Shown piece by piece: positions 7,307 to 14,347 of a stretch of 14,584 bases of DNA. This DNA is from an uncultured Pleurocapsa sp. (GTDB lineage Bacteria > Cyanobacteriota > Cyanobacteriia > Cyanobacteriales > Xenococcaceae): the NCBI GenBank assembly GCA_937884735.1, contig CAKZYI010000357.1:1-14584 (forward strand), written 5' to 3'. The notes below the pieces were generated by a model. That model did not search any database and had not been told where the DNA came from. It saw only the letters and a list, made by a program, of their open reading frames with translations. The translations under genes and the position numbers were made by a program. Every line of letters begins with the position of its first letter. The stretch's first letter is position 1.

Positions 7307-7672
7307 AGTTGACTAGTTGTATATTTTATTCACAGTCATAGCAACATTGGAAAACCGCGGAAACAGCAAGCAAATAAGCCATCTACAGATACAAGCTTTA
7401 AAAATAGTTTTGATACCAATTGATGAATTTTGTTTATTGTAGGCAACTAGATAGTAAATTTTATTTTCAAGTAGGAAAATTATTAAATTAAAAGTGTTAT
7501 GGAAATTAGAATACTTCTTGCCAGCATCTTTCCTTGTCATCAGACAATAACACCAAACACAATTGTTCGGTTAGAAATTTACTCGGCAAATGAAGTTTCT
7601 TGTGGCAGAGTTGTTACATCAGTTAACTGAAATTGATCCAGGTGTTTTTATAGCTCCCAAGAGTCCTTACAT
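7307..7672. other. 366-base intergenic region upstream of the 7TM-HD gene
   Basis: I see no RNA gene, terminator hairpin or clear promoter here. The left two thirds are A+T-rich with stops in all frames on the plus strand. A 75-codon minus-strand frame (7313-7540) has no recognisable family and biased low-complexity content, so I do not call it. The right end holds the short ORF at 7590-7676. The promoter of the 7TM-HD gene must lie here or further upstream. Confidence 0.4.
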
Positions 7673-7676
7673 ATGA
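7590..7676 (+). CDS. Possible 28-residue small ORF overlapping the 7TM-HD start
   Basis: ATG 7590 opens 28 codons reading MKFLVAELLHQLTEIDPG, then a Pro-Lys-Ser-Pro-containing tail, with stop TGA at 7674-7676. The stop overlaps the ATG of the next gene at 7673 as ATGA, the arrangement used for translational coupling. The helical, acidic-amphipathic composition looks protein-like rather than random. I recognise no family. It may be a leader peptide, a remnant of a lost gene, or chance. Confidence 0.2.
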   Translation: MKFLVAELLHQLTEIDPGVFIAPKSPYI

Positions 7677-9421
7677 TGAAAAGCTGGCATTCACTAATAA
7701 GATATCTTGAGGGATGGCGAGAAAAGTATCTAAATCAAAATATTTTGCTGGGTCACAGAAACTCAACTAAGCATAGTAAGTTTTCAAGATCTACTTCCTT
7801 GAGGCAAAGACGCAGAAAAGATCGCAAAAATATCTTGAGAGATTTATTGGCAATGTTAATCCTCAGCATCATTGCGATAACTAGTGTCGTGGGCTATCGT
7901 TTCTATAATCAGCCACAGTTAACTGTCGGAAAAATTTCACCCCTAACGATCAAAGCCCCCTATTCAGGAGAATTTGAAGACAATAAAACTACTATAGAAA
8001 AGCGCAAAGAAATACAAACTGGTATTGTTCCCATACTTAAGCAAGATGAGAATTTAACTAGGGAAATTCAAAGTCAGTTAGCTATTTATCTTAATAGTGT
8101 AGACGAATTGAGAAAACTAACTGAACCTTTTCCTTTTTTTAATCCAGAATTCTTTTCTTTGTCTAGTCAACAATATATTCGTTTCTGTCCTGAAGAAGAA
8201 TTTAAGGCAGTTTTGGCATCTGTTACTAAAAATTTTGAGGCTAGGTCTTCTGATACAGACAATAATTTATCTTTGGAAAAAAGACCAGATTTCAATCCTA
8301 AGTTACAGAAAGTTGCTTCAGAATTGCAAACATATCGGGAGCAAACCTCTGAAGGCGAATTTAATACTTTAATTGCTCAAATTACCTTAACTCGTTATCG
8401 ATATTCTCAGGCTTGGAAAAAGCTAGCTCAGAAAAAGATTGTTCGTCTAGATGACAAAGATATTGTAATTCTCTTAGATTTAACTGAAAAAGACTGGAAA
8501 ACTACTAAAAACACGGTTGCCTTGGCTACAGATCGCATCTTAACTCAGGGAATTCCCTTGGGAATGCCGTCTAACTTGTTAGATCGGGCGATTTCAGCTC
8601 AATTAAATCCTAACATACCCAAAAATACTGAATTACTGGCTCATAGTTTACTTTTAGAAATACTTGAGCCTAATTTAGAGGAAGACAAAGATGCCACGCG
8701 AAATATTGCCGAAAAAGCAGCCATGGCTATTAACACAGTCATAGTGGAAATTGAACAAGGAGAGGTTATTGTCGAACAGGGAGCTAGAATAACACAATCT
8801 GATTTTGTGTTGCTTGATGGTTTTAGATTAAGTCAACGAGGAATCAATTGGAATGGATTACAACTTTGTGCGGCTTTTGTTAGCTTGATGGTTGGAATCT
8901 TTCTGGTGGTTCAAAGAAGAGTTTATACTTCCATTCGCCATCGTGATTATTTTTTACTGTGTTTATTAAGCTTAAGTGCGCCTTTATTAAGCGTGTTTGA
9001 TTTTCCCCATACAAGCTTGCCAGCTATTGGGTTGCTTGTAAGCAGCTTTTATTCTCCTAGTTTGGCAGTATGTCAGGTTGCTTTGGTGACAGGGCTGGTT
9101 ATGTTTAGTAATCAAGTCGTAGCATCTTCCTATCTACTGTCAGGATGCGCAGGGGGCTTCGTTGCCGCTATTTTTGCTGGAAGATTGCGATCGCGAGAAG
9201 CGATCGCCAGATTGGGTATTATGGTGGGTCTATCGCAAGCAACGGTCTATTTAATTAGCAATTTGATTGCTAGTGACAGTCCTGCTACAAATAGGTCAGC
9301 GATTTTACCTGATGCTAGCATTTGTGGCATATTTGGAGTTGCGTGGAGTGTTGTCGCTATTGGCATTTCTCCTTATTTAGAAAGATTTATCGATCTGATT
9401 ACTCCTATTCGTTTGGCATAA
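7673..9421 (+). CDS. 7TM-HD (PgpH-type) cyclic-di-AMP phosphodiesterase, membrane part, cut by nonsense codon
   Basis: This encodes the sensor and membrane half of a 7TM-HD protein, a family whose studied members (PgpH) degrade c-di-AMP. A basic cytoplasmic N-terminus (residues 1-55) is followed by a membrane segment at about 57-76 and a 7TMR-HDED extracytoplasmic domain from about 80 to 390 (GKISPLTIKAPYSGEFEDNK near 86-105; IVEQGARIT near 366-374). About seven membrane segments follow between 393 and 566. The frame stops at TAA 9419-9421 immediately after ITPIRLA, exactly where homologues run into ELSNPNLPLL and the HD domain. The bases after the stop still encode LSNPNLPLL in the same frame, so GAA to TAA is the simplest change. 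Read through, the protein would be about 827 residues, normal for the family. ATG 7676 is an equally possible start. Without the HD domain this half cannot hydrolyse anything. Confidence 0.85.
   Translation: MMKSWHSLIRYLEGWREKYLNQNILLGHRNSTKHSKFSRSTSLRQRRRKDRKNILRDLLAMLILSIIAITSVVGYRFYNQPQLTVGKISPLTIKAPYSGEFEDNKTTIEKRKEIQTGIVPILKQDENLTREIQSQLAIYLNSVDELRKLTEPFPFFNPEFFSLSSQQYIRFCPEEEFKAVLASVTKNFEARSSDTDNNLSLEKRPDFNPKLQKVASELQTYREQTSEGEFNTLIAQITLTRYRYSQAWKKLAQKKIVRLDDKDIVILLDLTEKDWKTTKNTVALATDRILTQGIPLGMPSNLLDRAISAQLNPNIPKNTELLAHSLLLEILEPNLEEDKDATRNIAEKAAMAINTVIVEIEQGEVIVEQGARITQSDFVLLDGFRLSQRGINWNGLQLCAAFVSLMVGIFLVVQRRVYTSIRHRDYFLLCLLSLSAPLLSVFDFPHTSLPAIGLLVSSFYSPSLAVCQVALVTGLVMFSNQVVASSYLLSGCAGGFVAAIFAGRLRSREAIARLGIMVGLSQATVYLISNLIASDSPATNRSAILPDASICGIFGVAWSVVAIGISPYLERFIDLITPIRLA
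9187..9207. repeat. HIP1 palindromes GCGATCGC (two copies here, 13 in the window)
   Basis: GCGATCGC occurs at 9187-9194 and 9200-9207, five bases apart. The others start at 1282, 2460, 2549, 2898, 4653, 9922, 10304, 11104, 11392, 12909 and 14329. An eight-base GC-rich palindrome this frequent in A+T-rich DNA is the hallmark of many cyanobacterial genomes. Nearly all copies lie inside genes. None lies between 4661 and 9186. Confidence 0.9.
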
Positions 9422-9436
9422 TTATCAAATCCCAAT

Positions 9437-10156
9437 TTGCCCCTATTAAAAAGACTTGCCACTGAAGCACCAGGAACATTTCAACACACCATGTTTGTAG
9501 CATCTTTAGCGGAGGCTGCCGCTAGAGAATTAAACTGTAATGTAGAGTTAATTAGAGCAGGGACTCTCTATCATGATGTTGGCAAAATGCACGATCCTTT
9601 GGGCTTTATTGAAAATCAAATGGGGGGTCCTAATAAACACGATGAAATTGACGATCCTTGGGTAAGTGCCGAAATCATTAAAAAACACGTTAGCGAAGGG
9701 TTAGCAATGGCGCGTAAGTATGGTTTGCCTAAAGCAATTCGCGATTTTATTCCCGAACATCAAGGTACTTTGTTAATTGCCTATTTTTATTATCAAGCAA
9801 AACAAAAAGCGGAAGAAAAAGGTACAACAGTATCAGAATCAGATTTTCGCTATATTGGGCCTATTCCTCAGTCTCGCGAAGCAGGAATTATGATGTTGGC
9901 TGATGGTTGTGAAGCTGCTTTGCGATCGCTAAGAGATGCCACTCCCAAACAGGCTTTAGCCACGGTCAAAAAAATTTTTAAATCTCGTTGGCAAGATGGT
10001 CAACTACTTGATAGTGGGCTAAATTACGATGAGCTACCAATTGTGGCAGAAGTTTTTGTGCGAGTATGGGAGCAATTCAATCACAAACGTATTGCTTATC
10101 CTAAAGGTGCATTGGATATTAATCCCTCGAAAAATATAACCAATCGTCAAAACTAG
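9437..10156 (+). CDS. HD (HDIG) phosphodiesterase domain, detached C-terminal half of the 7TM-HD protein
   Basis: This is the catalytic HD domain of the preceding gene, in the same frame beyond TAA 9419-9421. Metal-binding residues are all present: His17 in FQHT, HDVGKM at 46-51, His84 in KKHV, His108 in EHQG and Asp156 in the LADGCEAALR segment. GPIPQSREAGIMMLADG, conserved in cyanobacterial homologues, is intact, and the C-terminus FVRVWEQFNHKRIAYPKGAL is also typical. The nominal start TTG 9437 is simply a Leu codon of the conserved NLPLL and has no ribosome binding site; translation would need reinitiation 15 bases after the stop. If made, it would be a soluble c-di-AMP phosphodiesterase without its sensor. 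The lack of any other damage suggests a very recent mutation or a sequence error. The GTPase gene starts about 30 bases downstream. Confidence 0.8.
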   Translation: MPLLKRLATEAPGTFQHTMFVASLAEAAARELNCNVELIRAGTLYHDVGKMHDPLGFIENQMGGPNKHDEIDDPWVSAEIIKKHVSEGLAMARKYGLPKAIRDFIPEHQGTLLIAYFYYQAKQKAEEKGTTVSESDFRYIGPIPQSREAGIMMLADGCEAALRSLRDATPKQALATVKKIFKSRWQDGQLLDSGLNYDELPIVAEVFVRVWEQFNHKRIAYPKGALDINPSKNITNRQN

Positions 10157-10185
10157 ATATTAGCTGAAGCATTTATCATTCAGGT

Positions 10186-11562
10186 GTGACTGTGAGCAAA
10201 AAGACATCAAAACAAGAAACTCATTACAATCAGGCTCGTGCAAGCCTGCAACAGGCTATTTCTTGGTATTCTGGTTTTCGCCGTCATGGTAATTGTCCGC
10301 CAAGCGATCGCCTACAAAAAACCGTAAAAAAAGATTTACAATCTCTTCAAGGCGCGCTGGATAAACTAGATCGTCAAGCACTTCGTATTAGTACTTTTGG
10401 CTTAGTCAGCTGTGGTAAATCATCTTTGATCAATGCTCTTTTACAAGAAGAAGCCGTAGCAACTGGTGCTTTGCATGGCGTGACAACTTCTTTAACTATT
10501 TTGCGCTGGAATCCTTTTCCCGAAGAAGGGCTAGAGGTAGAATTAATTGATACTCCTGGGCTAGATGAAGTAGGAGGAGAATCCAGAGCGACCATGGCGC
10601 GAGAAATAGCTCAAAAATCCGATCTAATTTTATTTGTAGTAGCAGGAGATATTACAAAAACTGAATATGAAGCACTACGCGCCCTTAGAAGTACGCAAAA
10701 ACCATTAATCTTAGTCTTCAATAAAGTCGATCTTTATCCCGACCTGGATCGCCAGCAAATTTATCTTCAATTACAGAAGTTAAATTCTGCTGGCACTATG
10801 GGCAACCTAGAAGATATTATTTCAACTCAAGAAATTGTCATGGTTGCAGCCAAACCTCAACCAATTCAAGTCAGAGTAGAATCAGCAGAAGGTGGGGTTA
10901 GTAATAGTTGGGAAAACCCTGAACCCCAAATAGAAGAGTTGCATCAAGCTATATGTCAAATTTTACAACAAGAGGGCAAATCATTACTGGCTTTAAATGC
11001 TTTAGTGCAAGGAAGAGATGCAGAAGTCAATATTGCTCAAAAAACTATCGAACTCCGCCAGGAAGAAGCACAAAAAATTATTAATCAGTATGCCCGTTAT
11101 AAAGCGATCGCTGTTGCGGCTAATCCTGTGATTTTTTTGGATCTAATCGGCGGTATTGTTGCTGATTTAGCTTTGATTCGCTCTTTATCCAAGCTATATG
11201 GCCTGCCAATCACTACTTATGAGGCTAGCAATCTATTACGCCGTATCATAGCTAGCTCTGGTGGTTTACTGTTAGGAGAGGTAGGCAGCAGTTTATTTTT
11301 GAGCGTTGGCAAAAGTGGAGCTGTTTTGAGTAGCGGATTTGCTACTCCAGGGGCAATTACGGCTTACTTGGGTACAGCTACAGCCCAGGGTGCGATCGCA
11401 GCATATGGCACGTTTGTTATTGGTCGCGTTGCTCAAGTATATCTAGAACAAGGATGCACTTGGGGAGAAATGGGAGCTTCTACTTTAATCAAGGATATTT
11501 TATCTCAAATTGAACCAGATACAATTATGTATCGTCTACGTCAAGAATTGGTGGGACAATAG
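10186..11562 (+). CDS. GTP-binding protein with C-terminal DUF697 domain
   Basis: This is an Era/dynamin-like small GTPase domain fused to DUF697, a hydrophobic C-terminal domain expected to bind or enter membranes; such proteins are widespread in cyanobacteria and their role is not established. GTPase motifs are complete: P-loop GLVSCGKSS at residues 72-80, a switch-I Thr in the GVTTSLT segment (98-104), DTPGLDE at 122-128 and NKVD at 179-182. DUF697 covers about 300-420, with hydrophobic stretches at 306-332, 355-376 and 385-415. The start shown is GTG 10186, but GTG 10192 is better placed after the AGG at 10182-10184 (seven bases away) and would give a protein two residues shorter. It lies 29 bases after the 7TM-HD gene on the same strand and is probably cotranscribed with it. 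Confidence 0.88.
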   Translation: MTVSKKTSKQETHYNQARASLQQAISWYSGFRRHGNCPPSDRLQKTVKKDLQSLQGALDKLDRQALRISTFGLVSCGKSSLINALLQEEAVATGALHGVTTSLTILRWNPFPEEGLEVELIDTPGLDEVGGESRATMAREIAQKSDLILFVVAGDITKTEYEALRALRSTQKPLILVFNKVDLYPDLDRQQIYLQLQKLNSAGTMGNLEDIISTQEIVMVAAKPQPIQVRVESAEGGVSNSWENPEPQIEELHQAICQILQQEGKSLLALNALVQGRDAEVNIAQKTIELRQEEAQKIINQYARYKAIAVAANPVIFLDLIGGIVADLALIRSLSKLYGLPITTYEASNLLRRIIASSGGLLLGEVGSSLFLSVGKSGAVLSSGFATPGAITAYLGTATAQGAIAAYGTFVIGRVAQVYLEQGCTWGEMGASTLIKDILSQIEPDTIMYRLRQELVGQ

Positions 11563-11584
11563 AAAATGGACAATCGATCTTAGC

Positions 11585-11896
11585 TCAATATTCTATAACC
11601 AATTGACTGCTAGTTTGACTATCACTGCTAGCTACATTAGTGTTGATAGAAGAGATCGCCACAAACACAAACATGCCAATTATGAATGCGATTGTCAAAA
11701 AGCTTGTACGGTCGATATGTCCGTTGTTTCGCCGTAACTGATGCAGGCAGTTTTGATACTCTTGAAGAGTTATAGATAATCTATCTTCGCAATCTCCAAG
11801 TTGAATATAAATATCATCATCGACTTGTTTGAGACTTTTGATATTGCTTGGTTTAGTTTCTAGTAATATAGCGATTGTATTACGGGCAATAATCAT
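11585..11896 (-). CDS. Small hypothetical membrane protein
   Basis: I do not recognise this 103-residue protein. The first half (residues 1-60) is soluble and acidic, with DDDIYIQLGDCEDRLSI at about 26-42 that reads like beta strands. One membrane segment follows at about 65-82 (SFLTIAFIIGMFVFVAISSI), preceded by basic RRNNGHIDR. The tail is short, Ser-rich and would lie outside the cytoplasm by the positive-inside rule. It converges on the GTPase gene with 22 bases between and is divergent from thrB. A competing plus-strand frame at 11510-11737 overlaps the GTPase end and is Cys/His-rich without pattern, so I prefer this one. Gene reality is inferred from composition and the clean membrane segment. 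The start ATG 11896 has no strong ribosome binding site. Confidence 0.55.
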   Translation of the reverse strand: MIIARNTIAILLETKPSNIKSLKQVDDDIYIQLGDCEDRLSITLQEYQNCLHQLRRNNGHIDRTSFLTIAFIIGMFVFVAISSINTNVASSDSQTSSQLVIEY

Positions 11897-12042
11897 GACT
11901 TAATGGAATTGTATATAGTATTTTGATTAAGTGTTTTTCTTTATTAACCATCAAAACTTAGTTTATTTCACTGATTTCGATCGCATCTTTATAAACCGTA
12001 AAAATAACATTTTCGATTAAAAAATACACAGAACGTAATGGT
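11897..12042. promoter_or_regulatory. Divergent region between small membrane protein and thrB
   Basis: This 146-base A+T-rich gap should hold both promoters. TATAAA at 11991-11996 is a possible -10 box for thrB, without a convincing -35. An inverted repeat ACTTAAT (11898-11904) / ATTAAGT (11925-11931) frames the upstream region of the minus-strand gene. No NtcA-type GTA-N8-TAC site was found. Confidence 0.3.
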
Positions 12043-12951
12043 ATGAATCAAGTTACTATCAGTGTTCCCGCAACTACCGCCAATTTAGGAGTTGGTTTTG
12101 ACTGTATTGGCGCAGCTTTGACTATGGCTAATCAGTTTCAATTTACTGTTGCCCAAACCAATACCAAACTTAAAATTACCGTAGAAGGCAATGAAGCTGA
12201 TAAAGTGGGCAGGGGTGAAACTAATCTAATCTATCAGTCTTTTTTGCGGCTTTATCAAAAAATCAATCAAGCACCTCCTAATGTGAAGATTGGAATAAAG
12301 CTCGGTGTTCCTCTATCAAGAGGTTTGGGTAGCTCCGCAACGGCAATTATAGGGGGGTTATTGGGAGCAAACTGTTTAGCGGGAAACCCTTTAAGCCAGG
12401 ATGAGGTGATGGCAATGGCAATCTCTATTGAAGGTCATCCTGATAATGTTGTGCCCGCATTATTAGGCAGTTGCCAGCTATCGGTAGCCGATGGAGAAGG
12501 GTGGCAAATCTGCAAAATTCCTTGGCATCAAAAAATTATTCCCGTAGTCGCCATTCCTAATTTTGAATTATCTACAGAAGAAGCACGATCTGTTTTGCCA
12601 GACAGCTATATCCGTAGTGATGCTATTTTTAATATTTCTCGTATGGGTTTATTGATCCAGGCTTTAGGGACTAATAATCCAGTATGGCTAACAGCAGCCT
12701 TGACAGATAAAATACATCAACCCTATCGTCAAAAGCTAATTATTGGATACGAAAAGCTACACTCTTCTGCTTTGGCTGCTGGTGCTTATGGCACAGTTAT
12801 TAGTGGTGCAGGACCTACTTTATTGAGTCTGACTAATTCTGACAACGTGCAGCAGGTAATTAATTCGATGTCTCAAACATGGTCAAAATTAGGTATTGAT
12901 GCGGATGTGCGATCGCTTTCAATCGATACTGTAGGCGCACAATTTTTGTAA
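12043..12951 (+). CDS. thrB: Homoserine kinase
   Basis: Homoserine kinase phosphorylates L-homoserine with ATP to O-phosphohomoserine, the step before threonine synthase, in the cytoplasm. It is a GHMP kinase of normal length (302). The N-terminal motif VPATTANLGVGFDCIGAAL at residues 8-26 and the ATP-binding loop PLSRGLGSSATA at 90-101 are both complete. EGHPDNVVPAL follows at 130-140, the ThrB-typical IPNFELSTEEAR at 171-182, and the C-terminal GHMP motif GAYGTVISGAGPTLLSL at 247-263. Nothing is missing. It appears to be transcribed alone from the divergent region; no other threonine gene is in the window. ATG 12043 is preceded by an ATG at 12038 in another frame that stops at once, so the chosen start is clear. 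Confidence 0.96.
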   Translation: MNQVTISVPATTANLGVGFDCIGAALTMANQFQFTVAQTNTKLKITVEGNEADKVGRGETNLIYQSFLRLYQKINQAPPNVKIGIKLGVPLSRGLGSSATAIIGGLLGANCLAGNPLSQDEVMAMAISIEGHPDNVVPALLGSCQLSVADGEGWQICKIPWHQKIIPVVAIPNFELSTEEARSVLPDSYIRSDAIFNISRMGLLIQALGTNNPVWLTAALTDKIHQPYRQKLIIGYEKLHSSALAAGAYGTVISGAGPTLLSLTNSDNVQQVINSMSQTWSKLGIDADVRSLSIDTVGAQFL

Positions 12952-12979
12952 ATATTTATCAATTTGTCCATTGAATCTG

Positions 12980-13474
12980 ATGCAGATATAAGATACCCCT
13001 AGACTAATAGATAGATACTTCACTATTAGAGACTTAGACGCTCTTGTTCCCATTTTGGCTGATGCTCAAGTAATGGAGTTTTCTATTGTTGGAGTTCACA
13101 ATAAACAGCAAATCAGACAGTTTGTTGAGCAACGACTACTTTCTTATTTAGAGCCTGGTTTTGGTTTATATGCTTTGGTTCATAAGCAAAGTCAAGAATT
13201 AGTTGGCTATTGCGGTTTTTTTGTGCAAAAAATAAACGAACACAAAGAGGTCGAGATTGGTTATCGTTTAGCTACTAAATATTGGAGCCAAGGATTAGCT
13301 ACAGAAGCAGCAGTATCTATTTGCGAATATGGTCGAAAAAAATTTAATTTTAAACGCTTTGTTTGTCTGATAGAACCAAACAATAAGCGTTCAATCAAAG
13401 TAGCTCAAATGAAGCTAGAAAAAAAGATAGTTTATTATGGTATAATTGTCGAAGTCTACAGTATTAATTACTAG
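12980..13474 (+). pseudogene. GNAT family N-acetyltransferase, stop at codon 4 and shortened near the C-terminus
   Basis: This is a GNAT acetyltransferase of the RimJ/RimL-like group, which transfers acetyl from acetyl-CoA to an amine; the substrate is unknown. The natural start appears to be ATG 12980, giving Met-Gln-Ile, but codon 4 is TAA (12989-12991). The same frame then reads DTPRLIDRYFTIRDLDALVP, the conserved N-terminal strand of the family. The only later start is TTG 13055, which would drop that strand and helix. Downstream, EVEIGYRLATKYWSQGLATEA is the expected strand and acetyl-CoA-binding loop, and IEPNNKRSIKVAQ is the usual Asn-containing helix. Right after this, about three residues (normally KLG before MKLEK) are missing, consistent with a small in-frame deletion. 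Two defects argue for a decaying gene. A short 140-residue product from TTG 13055 remains possible. Confidence 0.65.
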
Positions 13475-13481
13475 TAATTAA
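13464..13481. terminator. Perfect 18-bp palindrome between convergent genes, possible weak bidirectional terminator
   Basis: TTAATTACTAGTAATTAA is a perfect palindrome covering the GNAT stop codon (TAG 13472-13474) and ending one base before the ComFB-family stop. A T-rich stretch follows on the plus strand at 13485-13490. The weak A-T stem without a natural loop makes terminator function uncertain; position between convergent gene ends is the main argument. Confidence 0.3.
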
Positions 13482-13482
13482 A

Positions 13483-14013
13483 CTATTTTTTGTGGACAGA
13501 ATCTTCCCACATAGTACTAGATCTAGAGCGAACTTTTCTAGCATTTGCCTGAGCATCGTCTTGATCTTGAAGCTCTGCCAGCAAAGGTTTTACTAGTCTA
13601 ACAACATTTTTCCAAGTCAGATCTTTTTTGGGTAGATAATCAGCCAATTCTTGCAAAGCTGCTTTGGCTTCTTTGATATCGCGATCAAGATCTTTGCCTG
13701 AGTCTGCGGTCAAAGGAGATGAGCTACGCAATAGGTCTTTTTGAATAGCTGCAAAACCTTTACGAACTTCCTGAGTAATTTTCACGCTATACTCTGAACG
13801 TCCCCTAATTTTTTGCTTATTGTATCCTTGTTGAGAAGAAGCATATAAAGCAGGTAGTCTATTTAGGGCATAGGTAGCTACCTCAATGGGACTAATGAAT
13901 TTTTTAATATTGCTAGGAAGACGATTAATTTGCCTGTCAATTTCTTCTGAAACCAATACTTCCATGACATTTCGATTAATATAATCGTTTTCTGATTTAT
14001 TTTTCATTATCAT
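13483..14013 (-). CDS. ComFB-family protein (probable cyclic-dinucleotide receptor)
   Basis: The N-terminal ComFB domain spans about residues 13-97: RNVMEVLVSEEIDRQINRLP at 14-33 and the hallmark VATYALNRLPALYASS at 45-60. Cyanobacterial ComFB proteins (for example CdgR of Anabaena) have been reported to bind c-di-GMP, with binding of c-di-AMP reported for relatives, and to influence cell size or motility, so a receptor role is likely. The zinc-binding Cys residues of Bacillus ComFB are absent, as in other cyanobacterial members. A charged, mostly helical extension (about 100-176) follows whose role is unknown. Start choice lies between ATG 14013 and ATG 14007, two codons apart; homologues do not decide it. 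The gene is monocistronic, convergent with the damaged GNAT gene and divergent from the EamA transporter. TATAGT on the minus strand at 14075-14080 is a possible -10 box. Confidence 0.85.
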   Translation of the reverse strand: MIMKNKSENDYINRNVMEVLVSEEIDRQINRLPSNIKKFISPIEVATYALNRLPALYASSQQGYNKQKIRGRSEYSVKITQEVRKGFAAIQKDLLRSSSPLTADSGKDLDRDIKEAKAALQELADYLPKKDLTWKNVVRLVKPLLAELQDQDDAQANARKVRSRSSTMWEDSVHKK

Positions 14014-14347
14014 TAATTATTGCTGAAAATTATCTTTGAGTAAATAAGAATTGAAACATCAAAATCTTACTTCTACTATATAGACATAAATAGTTTTAAT
14101 TGCCTAGGGAAAAATAGTTTAAACTAAGAAAATTCACTGAATTTTTATGTTTTTGGCTAGCAAAACAACCTGTCTTCATATAATACTTAAATTATTTATA
14201 GGGGGAAGTACTTACACAGCTATTGTTAATCAAATTAAATGCAATCGGTTCAACAACATATTTTAAGTAAAACAAAAGTCTCTAATAATCAAGTATTCCC
14301 AAATAAATGACAAAAATTACTTCAAATCGCGATCGCAAGTAAAGTAA
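14014..14347. other. 334-base A+T-rich divergent intergenic region
   Basis: No gene is seen between the ComFB-family and EamA starts. It holds a 12-base palindrome TAGTTTAAACTA (14115-14126), a repeated AAATAGTTT element (14088-14096 and 14112-14120), a purine run AGGGGGAAG near 14199, and one HIP1 site at 14329-14336 just before the EamA start. Promoters for both genes must lie here, but only the minus-strand TATAGT at 14075-14080 is worth naming. Confidence 0.35.

Noticed and set aside
7313..7540. 75-codon minus-strand frame in the gap before the 7TM-HD gene
   Set aside because: A+T-driven composition rich in Ile, Leu, Asn and Lys, no recognisable motif, no ribosome binding site, and no partner gene.
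11510..11737. 75-codon plus-strand frame with Cys and His near the end
   Set aside because: It overlaps the GTPase gene and lies opposite the better minus-strand membrane protein; the Cys and His are not spaced as a zinc motif.
6518..12991. TAA reassigned as a sense codon
   Set aside because: The sterol desaturase, rhodanese, DUF928, WecG/TagA, YbjQ-family, ADP-ribosylglycohydrolase-like and thrB frames all end with TAA at family-typical positions.
14014..14347. Possible small RNA gene in the last intergenic region
   Set aside because: No stable GC stem, no promoter-terminator pair and no known cyanobacterial small RNA motif such as the Yfr1 ACTCCTCACAC core was found here or elsewhere.
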